Positions 1 to 8,396 of a stretch of 64,000 nt of DNA are shown piece by piece. Numbering within the stretch: the stretch's first letter is position 1; each line of letters starts with the position of its first letter. The DNA is from QHXW01 sp035297145 (GTDB taxonomy: Bacteria > Acidobacteriota > Terriglobia > Bryobacterales > Bryobacteraceae): contig DATGZN010000101.1 of assembly GCA_035297145.1 (NCBI GenBank), positions 1 to 64,000 of the forward strand, given 5' to 3'. The notes under the pieces were generated by a model. The model was not told the origin of the DNA. It was given only the letters and a program-made list of their open reading frames with translations, and searched no databases. The translations under genes were made by a program, and so were the position numbers.

Positions 1-1
1 C

Positions 2-880
2 GCCGTGTCGACGTACGCCACGGTTTCCCTCCTGTTCTGGTACGTGGGGCTGATGCCCGACCTGGCCTCGTTGCGCGACCGCACGCACAGCCCCTTCGCG
101 CGATTCGCCTACGGCATTCTGGCCATGGGCTGGCGGGGCTCGGCGCGTCACTGGAGCATTTACGAAACGGCGTCGCTGCTGCTGGCGGGCCTGGCCACGC
201 CGCTGGTGCTTTCGGTGCACACGGTGGTGAGCTTCGACTTCACCATCGCCATAGTTCCCGGCTGGCACAGCACCTTCTTCCCGCCCTACTTCGTCGCCGG
301 CGCCATCTACTCCGGCTTCGCCATGGTGCTCGTCCTCGCCATTCCCTTGCGCGCCATGTACGGCCTGGAAGACCTCATCACCTCGCGCCACCTCGACAAC
401 ATGGCCAAGGTCATGCTCGCCACCGGTGAAATCGTGGCCTACTCGTACTTCTTTGAAGCCTTCATCGCCTGGTACAGCGGAAATCAATTCGAGATGTTCG
501 CGATTTGGAATCGCATGACCGGCCCGTACGCCCCCACTTATTGGTGCCTGATTTTCTGCAATCTCGTTTTCCCGCAGATTCTCTGGCTCAAGCAGATTCG
601 CACCAACGTGGTTTGGTTGTTCATCGTCGCTCTCGATGTGCTCACCGGCATGTGGCTCGAACGCTATGTCATCGTTGTGGTCAGCTTGCATCGCGACTAC
701 CTGCCCTCATCCTGGGGCATCTTCCATCCCACCATCTGGGACGTCGCCACCTACGTCGGAACCCTCGGCCTTTTCTTCTTCCTGTTCTTCCTGTTCATTC
801 GCTCGCTGCCCATGATCTCGATCTTCGAGGTTCGTACACTGCTGCCGCAGGCTGAAGTCGTGGAGGGCGTCGAAAAATGA
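2..880 (+). CDS. actC: Alternative Complex III membrane subunit ActC (NrfD/PsrC family), 5' end cut off
   Basis: This is the C-terminal 290 or so residues of an NrfD/PsrC-like integral membrane protein; the reading frame is open to the left edge of the window. Several long hydrophobic segments alternate with short charged loops, for example around residues 50-75, 95-120, 135-160, 180-200 and 245-270. In Alternative Complex III, ActC is one of two NrfD-like quinol-oxidising subunits. The identification rests mainly on order: it is followed directly by actD, actE and actF. Its stop overlaps the actD start (ATGA), so the two are probably translationally coupled. NrfD-type proteins also occur in other oxidoreductases, but the downstream genes decide the call. 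Confidence 0.88.
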   Translation, partial: AVSTYATVSLLFWYVGLMPDLASLRDRTHSPFARFAYGILAMGWRGSARHWSIYETASLLLAGLATPLVLSVHTVVSFDFTIAIVPGWHSTFFPPYFVAGAIYSGFAMVLVLAIPLRAMYGLEDLITSRHLDNMAKVMLATGEIVAYSYFFEAFIAWYSGNQFEMFAIWNRMTGPYAPTYWCLIFCNLVFPQILWLKQIRTNVVWLFIVALDVLTGMWLERYVIVVVSLHRDYLPSSWGIFHPTIWDVATYVGTLGLFFFLFFLFIRSLPMISIFEVRTLLPQAEVVEGVEK

Positions 881-1410
881 AAACGCCAATCTACGGTCTC
901 ATGGCCGAATTCGAAAGCCCGACAGCACTCGTGGCCGCCGCCCATCAGGTGCGCGCCCGAGGTTACCGGAAAGTCGAAGCCTACTCTCCCTTCGCCATCG
1001 AAGAAGTGAATGAGGCGCTCGGTTTGCATCACAACAAGCTCCCACTGATCGTTCTTTGCGGAGGCATTCTCGGCGGCTTGACCGGCTACCTGATGCAGTA
1101 CTACGTCGCCGTCATCGACTTCCCTCTGAACATCGGCGGGCGTCCCCTGCATAGCTGGCCTTCGTTCATCATCATCACCTTCGAGCTGACGATTCTGTTC
1201 GCCGCTCTCTCCACCGTTCTCGGACTATTCGGGCTTTGCGGCCTGCCCATGCCCTATCATCCGGTGTTCAACGTTTCCCGGTTCGCGTTCGCTTCACGCG
1301 ATCGATTCTTCATTTGCATTGAGGCGAACGATCCCCTGTTCGACCGCCACGACACCGCCGAATTCCTGCATACCCTGGCCCCCCGCGAGGTAACCGAAGT
1401 TGCGCATTAA
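877..1410 (+). CDS. actD: Alternative Complex III subunit ActD (DUF3341)
   Basis: A 177-residue protein of the DUF3341 family. A soluble N-terminal part begins with the typical YGLMAEFESP-like stretch and is followed by two membrane spans at about residues 60-80 and 95-120. The region between them carries the PLNIGGRPLHSWPSF-type loop usual for ActD. The C-terminal part is again soluble. It is a structural subunit of the quinol:electron-acceptor oxidoreductase. The ATG overlaps the actC stop by four bases. Confidence 0.93.
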   Translation: MKTPIYGLMAEFESPTALVAAAHQVRARGYRKVEAYSPFAIEEVNEALGLHHNKLPLIVLCGGILGGLTGYLMQYYVAVIDFPLNIGGRPLHSWPSFIIITFELTILFAALSTVLGLFGLCGLPMPYHPVFNVSRFAFASRDRFFICIEANDPLFDRHDTAEFLHTLAPREVTEVAH

Positions 1411-1414
1411 TGCC

Positions 1415-2146
1415 ATGCCGGGAAACGTCGACATCTGCTCGCTCGCAGCCCCTAACCGAGCCGCAACCGCGAGGGAGCGGTGGTGGACTCTCTGTGTCTC
1501 GTTACCCTGCGCCTCCGCGGTCCGCCCCTTCGCCCGTAGGGGCCGGGCATGCCCGGCCTTCCTCGCCCTTGCACTCGCCTGCGCCTCCGTCGCCTGCCGC
1601 CGCGACATGCAGGATCAACCCAAATACATTCCGCTCCGCGGCAGTGAATTCTTCGCCGACGGACGCTCCGCGCGCCCCATCCCCGAGGGCACGGTGGCAC
1701 GCGGCGAACTCCGCGCCGACAAGGTATTTTTCACCGGCAAGATCGGTGATCAGTTCGTCGATCACCTCCCCTTTCCCGTCACGCGCCAGGTGCTCCAGCG
1801 CGGAGAAGAACGCTTTAACATCTACTGCACGCCCTGTCACGGCCGCCTCGGCAATGGCCTCGGCATGATCGTGCGCCGCGGCCTGAAGCGCCCGCCGTCC
1901 TATCACATCGACCGGCTGCGCCAAATCCCCATCGGGTATTTCTACGACGTCATCACCAACGGCTTCGGCGCCATGCAGGATTATGCAGCGCAAGTCGCGC
2001 CGCGCGACCGCTGGGCCATCGCTGCCTATATCCGCGTCCTGCAATACAGCCAGTTGGCTTCCATTAACGATGTGCCGCCCGATGCTCGCCAGGAGTTGAA
2101 CGGCGAATTGACCGCTAAACCGGCCGAGCCAAAGAAACCAGAATGA
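1415..2146 (+). CDS. actE: Alternative Complex III monoheme cytochrome c ActE, lipoprotein-like, unusual N-terminus
   Basis: A single heme-c site (C138-T-P-C-H142) lies in a class I cytochrome c domain, with a candidate axial Met in the GFGAMQDYA segment. ActE passes electrons out of Alternative Complex III. A lipobox-like ASVAC occurs about residue 57-61, so the mature protein is probably a lipoprotein. The first 50 residues do not look like a normal signal peptide: they are rich in Arg and Pro and are encoded by repeat-like DNA (see the element at 1536-1558). The start is therefore uncertain. A TTG at 1400 is possible, and ATG 1415 is the only in-frame ATG before the lipobox. The stop overlaps the actF ATG. 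Confidence 0.87.
   Translation: MPGNVDICSLAAPNRAATARERWWTLCVSLPCASAVRPFARRGRACPAFLALALACASVACRRDMQDQPKYIPLRGSEFFADGRSARPIPEGTVARGELRADKVFFTGKIGDQFVDHLPFPVTRQVLQRGEERFNIYCTPCHGRLGNGLGMIVRRGLKRPPSYHIDRLRQIPIGYFYDVITNGFGAMQDYAAQVAPRDRWAIAAYIRVLQYSQLASINDVPPDARQELNGELTAKPAEPKKPE
1536..1558. repeat. Palindromic repeat inside the 5' part of actE
   Basis: GTAGGGGC leads into a perfect 18-bp palindrome (GGCCGGGCATGCCCGGCC, 1541-1558). A second element of the same design lies at 3917-3940. About 40 bases upstream, 1490-1520 carries a CTCTGTGTCTC/CCTCCGCGGT string that also looks like dispersed non-coding repeat DNA. Both are read through in the actE frame. Confidence 0.7.
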
Positions 2147-3354
2147 GCGCACAAGATTTCACCATTTCGCCGCAACTGGGTCGCGGCATCGAGCGAGTGC
2201 TGCAACGCTCCGCAATCGTGGGCGGTATCGCTCTCCTCGTATGCATCATCGGAGCCGTGTTCCAGTCCGACCAGTTCTTCCGCTCCTATCTGTTTTCCTA
2301 TCTCTTTTATCTCGGCCTCTCCCTCGGATGCCTGGCCCTGCTCATGCTGCAATATTTGAGCGGCGGAGGATGGGGCATAGTGATCCGCCGCATTACCGAA
2401 GCGGCCACCCGAACCATTCCCTGGCTGGCCGCGCTATTCATCCCCATCCTCATTGGAATTCCCAAACTCTATATCTGGTCGCACGATGACGCCGTCAAAG
2501 CTGACCCTTTGCTCCAACACAAGCATCTCTACCTCAACGTGCCGTTCTTCTATGCCCGCGTGCTGATTTATTTCGGAGGCTGGTGGCTGTTCACGCACTT
2601 TCTCAACAAGTGGTCGCATGAGCAGGATATGGAAGGCCGCGATCCGGGCGCCCGCCGCCTGCAAAGGTTGAGCGGCCCGGGACTCATGTTTTACGGCCTG
2701 AGCATCACCTTTGCGGCGGTCGACTGGGTGATGTCGCTCGATCCGCACTGGTATTCCACCATCTATGGCTTGCTGTTCCTGGCCGGGCAAGGATTGTCCG
2801 CTCTGTCTTTTTGCATCGCGCTGCTCGTGATCCTCTCCGCTAAGGGCGGACCGCTCGAGGGAGTCATCGGTCCGGCGCATCTTCACGACATCGGCAAGCT
2901 GCTGCTCACCTTCACCATGCTGTGGGCGTACTTTTCGTATTCGCAGTTCCTCATCATTTGGGCCGGCAACCTGACGGGCGAGATTCCCTGGTACATGGAG
3001 CGTTTGAAAGGCGGCTGGCAGTGGATCGGAATCCTGCTTGTCGTGTTCCACTTCGCGCTCCCCTTTGCGCTGTTGCTTTCGCGCACCCTCAAGCGCGCCG
3101 GCCGCACGCTAGTGCGTATTGCGGCCCTCATCATCTTCATGCGCTTCGTAGACCTGTTCTGGATGGTCGCTCCCGACGCCAGCAAAGGCGGATTTCGCCT
3201 CCATTGGATGGACATTCTGGCGCCCATAGGGATCGGAGGATTGTGGCTGGCCATGTTTCTCTTCCAGCTCCGAAAATGGCCGTTACTCCCGGTGCGCGAT
3301 CCGCACTTGGCCGAAGCCATTGCACAAGGAGGCGGCATTGAATCATCACACTGA
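2143..3354 (+). CDS. actF: Alternative Complex III membrane subunit ActF (NrfD-like)
   Basis: A 403-residue polytopic membrane protein with about ten hydrophobic segments. It has the ActF hallmarks: a KLYIWSHDDAV-like periplasmic loop near residue 110, the FAAVDWVMSLDPHWYSTIYG stretch near 185-205, and SQFLIIWAGNL near 265. ActF is the second NrfD-like subunit and carries no cofactor itself. Its ATG overlaps the actE stop (ATGA). The 3' end overlaps the next gene by 17 bases, which suggests continued coupling. Confidence 0.92.
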   Translation: MSAQDFTISPQLGRGIERVLQRSAIVGGIALLVCIIGAVFQSDQFFRSYLFSYLFYLGLSLGCLALLMLQYLSGGGWGIVIRRITEAATRTIPWLAALFIPILIGIPKLYIWSHDDAVKADPLLQHKHLYLNVPFFYARVLIYFGGWWLFTHFLNKWSHEQDMEGRDPGARRLQRLSGPGLMFYGLSITFAAVDWVMSLDPHWYSTIYGLLFLAGQGLSALSFCIALLVILSAKGGPLEGVIGPAHLHDIGKLLLTFTMLWAYFSYSQFLIIWAGNLTGEIPWYMERLKGGWQWIGILLVVFHFALPFALLLSRTLKRAGRTLVRIAALIIFMRFVDLFWMVAPDASKGGFRLHWMDILAPIGIGGLWLAMFLFQLRKWPLLPVRDPHLAEAIAQGGGIESSH

Positions 3355-3961
3355 GCCCGACAACAATCCCTCCGTCGCCCACGAGCACACCGACGCGGAT
3401 TCGCACGCCATCACGCGCTTCGGCATTAGCCTTGCCTTCCTCATTGTGGTCTCGCAACTGTTGCTGTGGTGGGTGTTCGATCATTTTTCCGAGCGCGAAA
3501 CAAAATTGAGCCCGCATGTTCCGGCCATTATCAGAACGCAGGCCCCGACGCTGCCCCCTGAGCCGCGTCTGCAAGGCAACCCGCCGCTGGACGTGAACCC
3601 GCGCCTCGACCTGAAACAGATGCGCGAGAACGAAGACGCATTCCTGAACCACTACGGCTGGATCGATCCGGACCACGGCATCGTGCATGTGCCCATCGAT
3701 AAGGCCCTGGAAATCGTCGCTCAGACCGGCCTCCCGAAGTTCAAGCCCATGGAACCCAAACAACCAAAGGCTCCCTTGAAAACAGGATCTTCCAGGGTGC
3801 ATAACCCGCAATTCGGGGACTTGCCTGTACCCGAATTGCCCTCACCGAGCCCGCAAGGTTCTTCCGCGCTCGCATCCTCGCGAGTGGCGGCCGTGCCGCG
3901 GCTCTTTACTGCCCCTGTAGGGGCGACGCATGCGTCGCCCGCGCCGGGAGGAGTGAAGTAG
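3338..3961 (+). CDS. Small single-span membrane protein of the ACIII/oxidase operon
   Basis: A 207-residue protein. A His/Asp-rich cytoplasmic N-terminus is followed by one membrane span (about residues 30-48, FGISLAFLIVVSQLLLWWVF) and a soluble Pro-rich domain containing the NHYGWIDPDHGIVHVPIDKAL stretch seen in ACIII-linked proteins of acidobacteria. The start chosen is TTG 3338, because AAGGAGG at 3326-3332 sits five to six bases upstream; a TTG at 3320 has no such site. The last 60 residues are low complexity, and the APVGATHASP peptide at the end is simply the translation of a palindromic repeat. The function is unknown; its position suggests an assembly or accessory subunit. Confidence 0.75.
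   Translation: MNHHTEPDNNPSVAHEHTDADSHAITRFGISLAFLIVVSQLLLWWVFDHFSERETKLSPHVPAIIRTQAPTLPPEPRLQGNPPLDVNPRLDLKQMRENEDAFLNHYGWIDPDHGIVHVPIDKALEIVAQTGLPKFKPMEPKQPKAPLKTGSSRVHNPQFGDLPVPELPSPSPQGSSALASSRVAAVPRLFTAPVGATHASPAPGGVK
3917..3940. repeat. Palindromic repeat in the 3' end of the small membrane protein gene
   Basis: GTAGGGGC runs into a perfect 20-bp palindrome (GGGCGACGCATGCGTCGCCC, 3921-3940). The layout is the same as at 1536-1558. Here it is translated as the C-terminal APVGATHASP. Repeats of this GCATGC-centred kind are scattered in several environmental phyla; their mechanism of spread is not established here. Confidence 0.75.
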
Positions 3962-3968
3962 AACGAAA

Positions 3969-4826
3969 ATGCAATTTTGCAGAACAATCTTATTAGTAAT
4001 GACCGCAGCCGTCCTGGCACAGGCGCAGACGTACAGAGACCGGCAGTCCGGCGTGGCCGCTTCCGTGCTGCCGCCCGCTCTGCGCAACATCGGCCTCGAC
4101 CAGAAGCTGAATGCGCAAATCCCGTTGAACCTGATTTTCCGTGACGAATCGGGACGCGAGCTGCCGCTATCGGCTTACTTCGGCCCCAGGCCGGTGGTTC
4201 TGGCGCTGGTTTACTATCAGTGCCCCATGCTATGCACCCAGGTTCTGAACGGGATGGTCATGAGCCTGCGTGGTATGTCGCTCGAATCGGGCCGGGACTT
4301 CGAAGTGGTGACCGTGAGCATTGATCCCACTGAGACGCCGGAGTTGGCCGCCAAGAAGAAAGCCGAGTACTTGCGCCGCTACGCCAGGGGAACCGACGGT
4401 TGGCATTTCCTCACCGGAGCCGAACCGCAGATCAAGGCACTGGCCAGCACCGTCGGATTTCGCTACGCCTACGATCCCAAAACCAAGCAATACGCGCACG
4501 CCAGCGCCATCATGGTGGTCACGCCCACCGGCAGGCTCTCACGCTATTTCTATGGAATCGAATATCCACCGCGTGACCTGCGCCTGGGACTAGTCGAAGC
4601 TTCGGAAAACAAGATCGGCTCGCCGGTTGACGTGGTCCTGCTCTACTGCTTCCACTACGATCCCAACACTGGAAAGTACTCGGCCATCGTTATGAACATC
4701 GTGCGTCTCGCTGGTGTGCTGACGCTTCTGATCCTGCTGCCGCTGCTCATCTGGCTCTGGCGCGCTGATTTGACCGGCCGCCGGCCGCTAACGCCGGGCA
4801 GCCTGGCGAGGCCGCGCTACCGATGA
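3969..4826 (+). CDS. SCO1/SenC-family copper chaperone for cytochrome oxidase
   Basis: The protein has a signal peptide, a thioredoxin-fold SCO domain with the copper ligands C85-P-M-L-C89 and a conserved His near 177 (YAHASA), then a C-terminal membrane anchor (about residues 245-265). SCO proteins deliver or reduce copper at the CuA site of subunit II. The gene lies just before coxB and overlaps its start by four bases, which fits that role. The C-terminal anchor, rather than an N-terminal one, is common in acidobacterial SCO proteins with this context. Confidence 0.9.
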   Translation: MQFCRTILLVMTAAVLAQAQTYRDRQSGVAASVLPPALRNIGLDQKLNAQIPLNLIFRDESGRELPLSAYFGPRPVVLALVYYQCPMLCTQVLNGMVMSLRGMSLESGRDFEVVTVSIDPTETPELAAKKKAEYLRRYARGTDGWHFLTGAEPQIKALASTVGFRYAYDPKTKQYAHASAIMVVTPTGRLSRYFYGIEYPPRDLRLGLVEASENKIGSPVDVVLLYCFHYDPNTGKYSAIVMNIVRLAGVLTLLILLPLLIWLWRADLTGRRPLTPGSLARPRYR

Positions 4827-5821
4827 ATCCGAATTTCCAGCTCGTTCCCGAAGCCGCGTCCTCTACCGCCAGTCACCTCGATCATTTGACCGCGTACCTC
4901 CTGATCGTGGCGACGATCTTCACTGTCCTGATCTTCGCCTGTATTTTTTATTTCGCCATCAAGTACCGGCGCCGCGCCGATCATGAACGCCCGGTCGAGG
5001 TCGAAGGCGCGATGACCCTCGAAATCCTTTGGACGGTGGTTCCGTTTCTGCTCATGATGGTCATGTTTGGTTGGGGCGCCAGCATTTTCTTCGAAATGTC
5101 GCGCCCGCCCGATGACGCCATGAACATCTACGTCGTCGGCAAACAGTGGATGTGGAAGACGCAGCACCTGGAGGGCCGCCGGGAGATCAATGAGCTGCAT
5201 GTGCCGCTGGGACGTCCCGTCAAACTCACCATGACTTCGGAAGACGTGATCCACAGCTTCTACATGCCCGCCTTCCGCGTGAAGTTCGACGTGCTCCCCG
5301 GCAGATACACCACCGCCTGGTTCAATCCCACCAAGCCCGGAAAGTATCATCTGTTCTGCGCGGAATACTGCGGCACGCTGCACTCCGGCATGATTGGCTG
5401 GATCTATGTGATGGAGCCGGCCGAATACGAGAGGTGGCTGGCAGGTGAGACCGAATCGCTGGCTGCCAGCGGCCAGCAGTTGTTTCAATTCCTGGCTTGC
5501 GCGAACTGCCATCGCACCGATAAGCCCGGCCGTTGCCCGAATCTCGAAGGCCTGTTCGGCAAACCCGTGCAGTTGACCACTGGCGAGATCGTCAAGGCGG
5601 ACGAAGACTACATCCGCGAATCGATCCTGAATCCCGGCGCCAAGATCGTCGCGGGCTATCAGAACATCATGCCCTCATTCCAGGGGCTGGTTACCGAAGA
5701 AGAGCTCTTGAAACTGATCGAGTACATTAAGAGCTTGAGCAAGCTGCCACAGCAGCCTGCGCTGGTTCCTTCAGGCCAGAAGGCTGCTGCGCAAAGACCC
5801 GCGCCTAACGTGAATCGTTAA
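4823..5821 (+). CDS. coxB: Cytochrome c oxidase subunit II with fused cytochrome c domain (caa3 type)
   Basis: Two N-terminal membrane spans (about residues 22-48 and 65-92) precede a cupredoxin domain. That domain has the CuA ligands C179, C183, H187 and M190 in CAEYCGTLHSGM, plus an upstream His in DVIHSFYMP. A fused C-terminal cytochrome c domain carries C226-A-N-C-H230. This makes the enzyme a caa3-type A-family heme-copper oxidase able to take electrons directly from a membrane-bound donor such as ACIII. The ATG overlaps the SCO stop. Confidence 0.95.
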   Translation: MNPNFQLVPEAASSTASHLDHLTAYLLIVATIFTVLIFACIFYFAIKYRRRADHERPVEVEGAMTLEILWTVVPFLLMMVMFGWGASIFFEMSRPPDDAMNIYVVGKQWMWKTQHLEGRREINELHVPLGRPVKLTMTSEDVIHSFYMPAFRVKFDVLPGRYTTAWFNPTKPGKYHLFCAEYCGTLHSGMIGWIYVMEPAEYERWLAGETESLAASGQQLFQFLACANCHRTDKPGRCPNLEGLFGKPVQLTTGEIVKADEDYIRESILNPGAKIVAGYQNIMPSFQGLVTEEELLKLIEYIKSLSKLPQQPALVPSGQKAAAQRPAPNVNR

Positions 5822-5825
5822 TTGT

Positions 5826-7445
5826 ATGATTACCGCAACTGTTCAAACTCGCGATAACTACCTCACACATGAGTATGGCGTCAAATCCTGGCTGCTCACG
5901 CAGGACCACAAGCGGATCGCGCTCCTGTATCTCGCTGCCATCAGCTTCTTCTTCTTCCTCGGCGGCGTGTTCGCTACGGTCATTCGCGTGGAGCTGCTTA
6001 CCCCGCCAGGTGACCTGGTATCCTCTCAGACCTATAACAAGCTGTTCACCCTGCACGGCGTGATCATGATTTTCCTCTTCATGATCCCGTCCATCCCGGC
6101 CACTCTCGGCAACTTTCTCGTGCCCATGATGATTGGTGCCAAGGATCTGGCTTTTCCCAAAATCAATCTCTTGAGCTGGTATATCTTCATGGCCGGCGGC
6201 GCGCTAGTCATGTACGCCATGCTCATCGGCGGCGTGGACACCGGCTGGACCTTCTACACGCCGTTCAGTACCTCCTACGCCAACAGCTACGTAATCCTCA
6301 CCGCCGTGGGTATTTTTATTACCGGCTTTTCGTCAATTCTCACGGGTCTTAACTTTATCGTCACCATCCACCGCATGCGCGCTCCCGGCCTCACCTGGTT
6401 CCGGCTGCCGCTCTTCATCTGGTCCATGTACGCCACCAGCATCATTCAAGTGCTGGGTACGCCAGTGATTGCGGTCACATTGTTGTTGGTCGCCGTCGAG
6501 CGCGGCTTTCATATCGGAATCTTCGATCCGTCCCTGGGTGGTGACCCGGTGCTGTTTCAGCATTTGTTCTGGTTCTATTCCCACCCCGCCGTCTACATCA
6601 TGGTGCTGCCCGGCATGGGCATCGTCAGTGAAATCGTCTCCGTCTATTCGCGCAAAAAAGTATTCGGTTACAGGTTCGTGGCCTTCTCCAGCGTGGCGAT
6701 CGCCGTACTCGGGTTTCTGGTTTGGGGCCACCACATGTTTGTGAGCAGCCAGTCGGTGTACGCCAGCCTCGTGTTTTCGTTTCTCAGTTTCATGGTCGCG
6801 GTGCCCTCCGCCATCAAGGTCTTCAACTGGACCGCAACTCTATATAAAGGCTCGATCTCTTATGACACGCCGATGCTTTACGCCTTTGGTTTCATCGGCC
6901 TGTTTACAATTGGCGGCCTGACCGGTACCTTCCTGGCAACATTAGGCTTCGATGTGCACGTCACCGACACTTACTTTGTCGTGGCGCATTTCCACTACAT
7001 TATGGTGGGCGGCACCATGATGGCCTACTTAGGCGGCTTGCACTACTGGTGGCCGAAAATAACAGGCCGAATGTATCCCGAAGCTTGGGCCAAGCTTTCC
7101 GCACTTGTTGTTTTTCTTGGGTTTAACTTGACCTTCTTTCCGCAATTCATCATGGGTTACTTGGGGATGCCGCGGCGCTATCACGCCTATCCGCCGGAAT
7201 TCCAGATTTATCACGTACTTTCGACGGCCGGCGCTTCAGTACTGGCGGTGGGCTACCTGATCCCGGCAATTTACTTTGTTTGGGCGATGCGCTACGGCAA
7301 ACCCGCGCCCGACAATCCGTGGGGCGCCACTGGCCTGGAGTGGCAAACGACTTCACCGCCGCCGCCCGAGAACTTTGAAATCACGCCGGTTGTCACTCAT
7401 GAAGCCTATGACTATTCGATTCTGGAGGAAATGACGGTTGGCTAA
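5826..7445 (+). CDS. coxA: Cytochrome c oxidase subunit I
   Basis: A 539-residue heme-copper oxidase catalytic subunit with twelve expected membrane helices. Visible marks are the low-spin heme His in the LFTLHGVIMIF segment, the CuB His and Tyr of WFYSHPAVYIMVLP, the His pair in VWGHHMFV, and the heme a3/a ligands in VVAHFHYIMVGG. It reduces oxygen to water and pumps protons. It starts four bases after coxB ends. The C-terminal tail is short, as in other acidobacterial caa3 enzymes. Confidence 0.97.
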   Translation: MITATVQTRDNYLTHEYGVKSWLLTQDHKRIALLYLAAISFFFFLGGVFATVIRVELLTPPGDLVSSQTYNKLFTLHGVIMIFLFMIPSIPATLGNFLVPMMIGAKDLAFPKINLLSWYIFMAGGALVMYAMLIGGVDTGWTFYTPFSTSYANSYVILTAVGIFITGFSSILTGLNFIVTIHRMRAPGLTWFRLPLFIWSMYATSIIQVLGTPVIAVTLLLVAVERGFHIGIFDPSLGGDPVLFQHLFWFYSHPAVYIMVLPGMGIVSEIVSVYSRKKVFGYRFVAFSSVAIAVLGFLVWGHHMFVSSQSVYASLVFSFLSFMVAVPSAIKVFNWTATLYKGSISYDTPMLYAFGFIGLFTIGGLTGTFLATLGFDVHVTDTYFVVAHFHYIMVGGTMMAYLGGLHYWWPKITGRMYPEAWAKLSALVVFLGFNLTFFPQFIMGYLGMPRRYHAYPPEFQIYHVLSTAGASVLAVGYLIPAIYFVWAMRYGKPAPDNPWGATGLEWQTTSPPPPENFEITPVVTHEAYDYSILEEMTVG

Positions 7446-8094
7446 TCACAGCTTAGCGCTCCGGCACCAGTTCGACGATGTGGTCCAGCAGAAGGACGCC
7501 TCCACCTTCGGCATGTGGTTGTTTCTGACCACCGAGGTCCTGTTCTTCGGGGGTATGTTCTGCTGTTACACCGTATATAGGTCCCTATATCCGGCGGCTT
7601 TCGGAGTTGCCAGCAATCACTTGAGTTTGTTGTGGGGCGGCGTCAGCACGGCCGTGCTGATTTGCAGCAGTTTCTCTATGGCCTGCGCGGTGAACAGTGG
7701 GGCTACGGGTAAGAAGAACGCCATCGTCGGCTATCTGGCGATAACTATACTGTTTGCAGCGGCGTTTCTGGCCATTGAAATGTCCGAGTGGCACGGCTTG
7801 TACCAGGAAGGTTTGATGCCGGGGTTTAACTTCACTTTCCACGAGGGCGATGCACGCCATGTGCAACTGTTCTACTCGTTATACTTTTCAATGACTGGTT
7901 TACACGCATCGCACGTAACTATCGGAATTGGAATTCTTCTGACGATGTTGGTTCGCGCGGCGCGAGGCGCTTTTTCGGCGGAGTATTATACACCGATCGA
8001 AATCTCCGGCCTGTACTGGCACTTTGTGGACTTAGTCTGGATTTATCTTTTCCCCTTGTATTACTTGATCGCACGCCATGTGCACCAGGGATAA
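7438..8094 (+). CDS. coxC: Cytochrome c oxidase subunit III
   Basis: A 218-residue membrane protein of the subunit III family. It contains ASTFGMWLFLTTEVLFFGGMF near the N-terminus and LYWHFVDLVWIYLFPLYYL at the C-terminus, both diagnostic. The start is TTG at 7438, inside the coxA stop region; GGAGG lies about nine bases upstream, so the eight-base overlap is credible. It has no redox centre and stabilises the catalytic core. Confidence 0.95.
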   Translation: MANHSLALRHQFDDVVQQKDASTFGMWLFLTTEVLFFGGMFCCYTVYRSLYPAAFGVASNHLSLLWGGVSTAVLICSSFSMACAVNSGATGKKNAIVGYLAITILFAAAFLAIEMSEWHGLYQEGLMPGFNFTFHEGDARHVQLFYSLYFSMTGLHASHVTIGIGILLTMLVRAARGAFSAEYYTPIEISGLYWHFVDLVWIYLFPLYYLIARHVHQG

Positions 8095-8096
8095 AA

Positions 8097-8396
8097 ATGT
8101 CTGAGCACATTGTCACTAAGAAACAATACGGCTACGTTTTCGCGATTCTGCTGATTCTCACACTCACTACCACCTGGGCGAGTTACTTCGATCTCGGCAA
8201 GCTAAATGTGGTGGTGGCACTGGTCATCGCTACTATTAAAGCTACCTTGGTCGTACTGTTCTTCATGCACGTCTATTGGTCGAGCAAGCTCAATAAGATA
8301 GTGGTGGTATCGGGCGTTGCGTGGCTGGCCTTGCTGCTCTGGCTGACTCTGACCGATATCGTGTCTCGCGGCTGGCTTCCCTTCCCCGGCAAGTAA
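8097..8396 (+). CDS. coxD: Cytochrome c oxidase subunit IV-like protein
   Basis: A 99-residue protein with three membrane spans, of the prokaryotic COX4 family. The KATLVVLFFMHVYWSSKLNK stretch in the middle is typical. It begins two bases after coxC ends. The last base of its TAA stop is the first base of the next gene's ATG (TAATG at 8394-8398), which implies coupled translation of the following FAD oxidoreductase. Confidence 0.9.
   Translation: MSEHIVTKKQYGYVFAILLILTLTTTWASYFDLGKLNVVVALVIATIKATLVVLFFMHVYWSSKLNKIVVVSGVAWLALLLWLTLTDIVSRGWLPFPGK

Noticed and set aside
8321..8395. Upstream extension of the FAD oxidoreductase frame
   Set aside because: These 25 codons are coxD read in another frame; the Rossmann motif begins right after the ATG at 8396.
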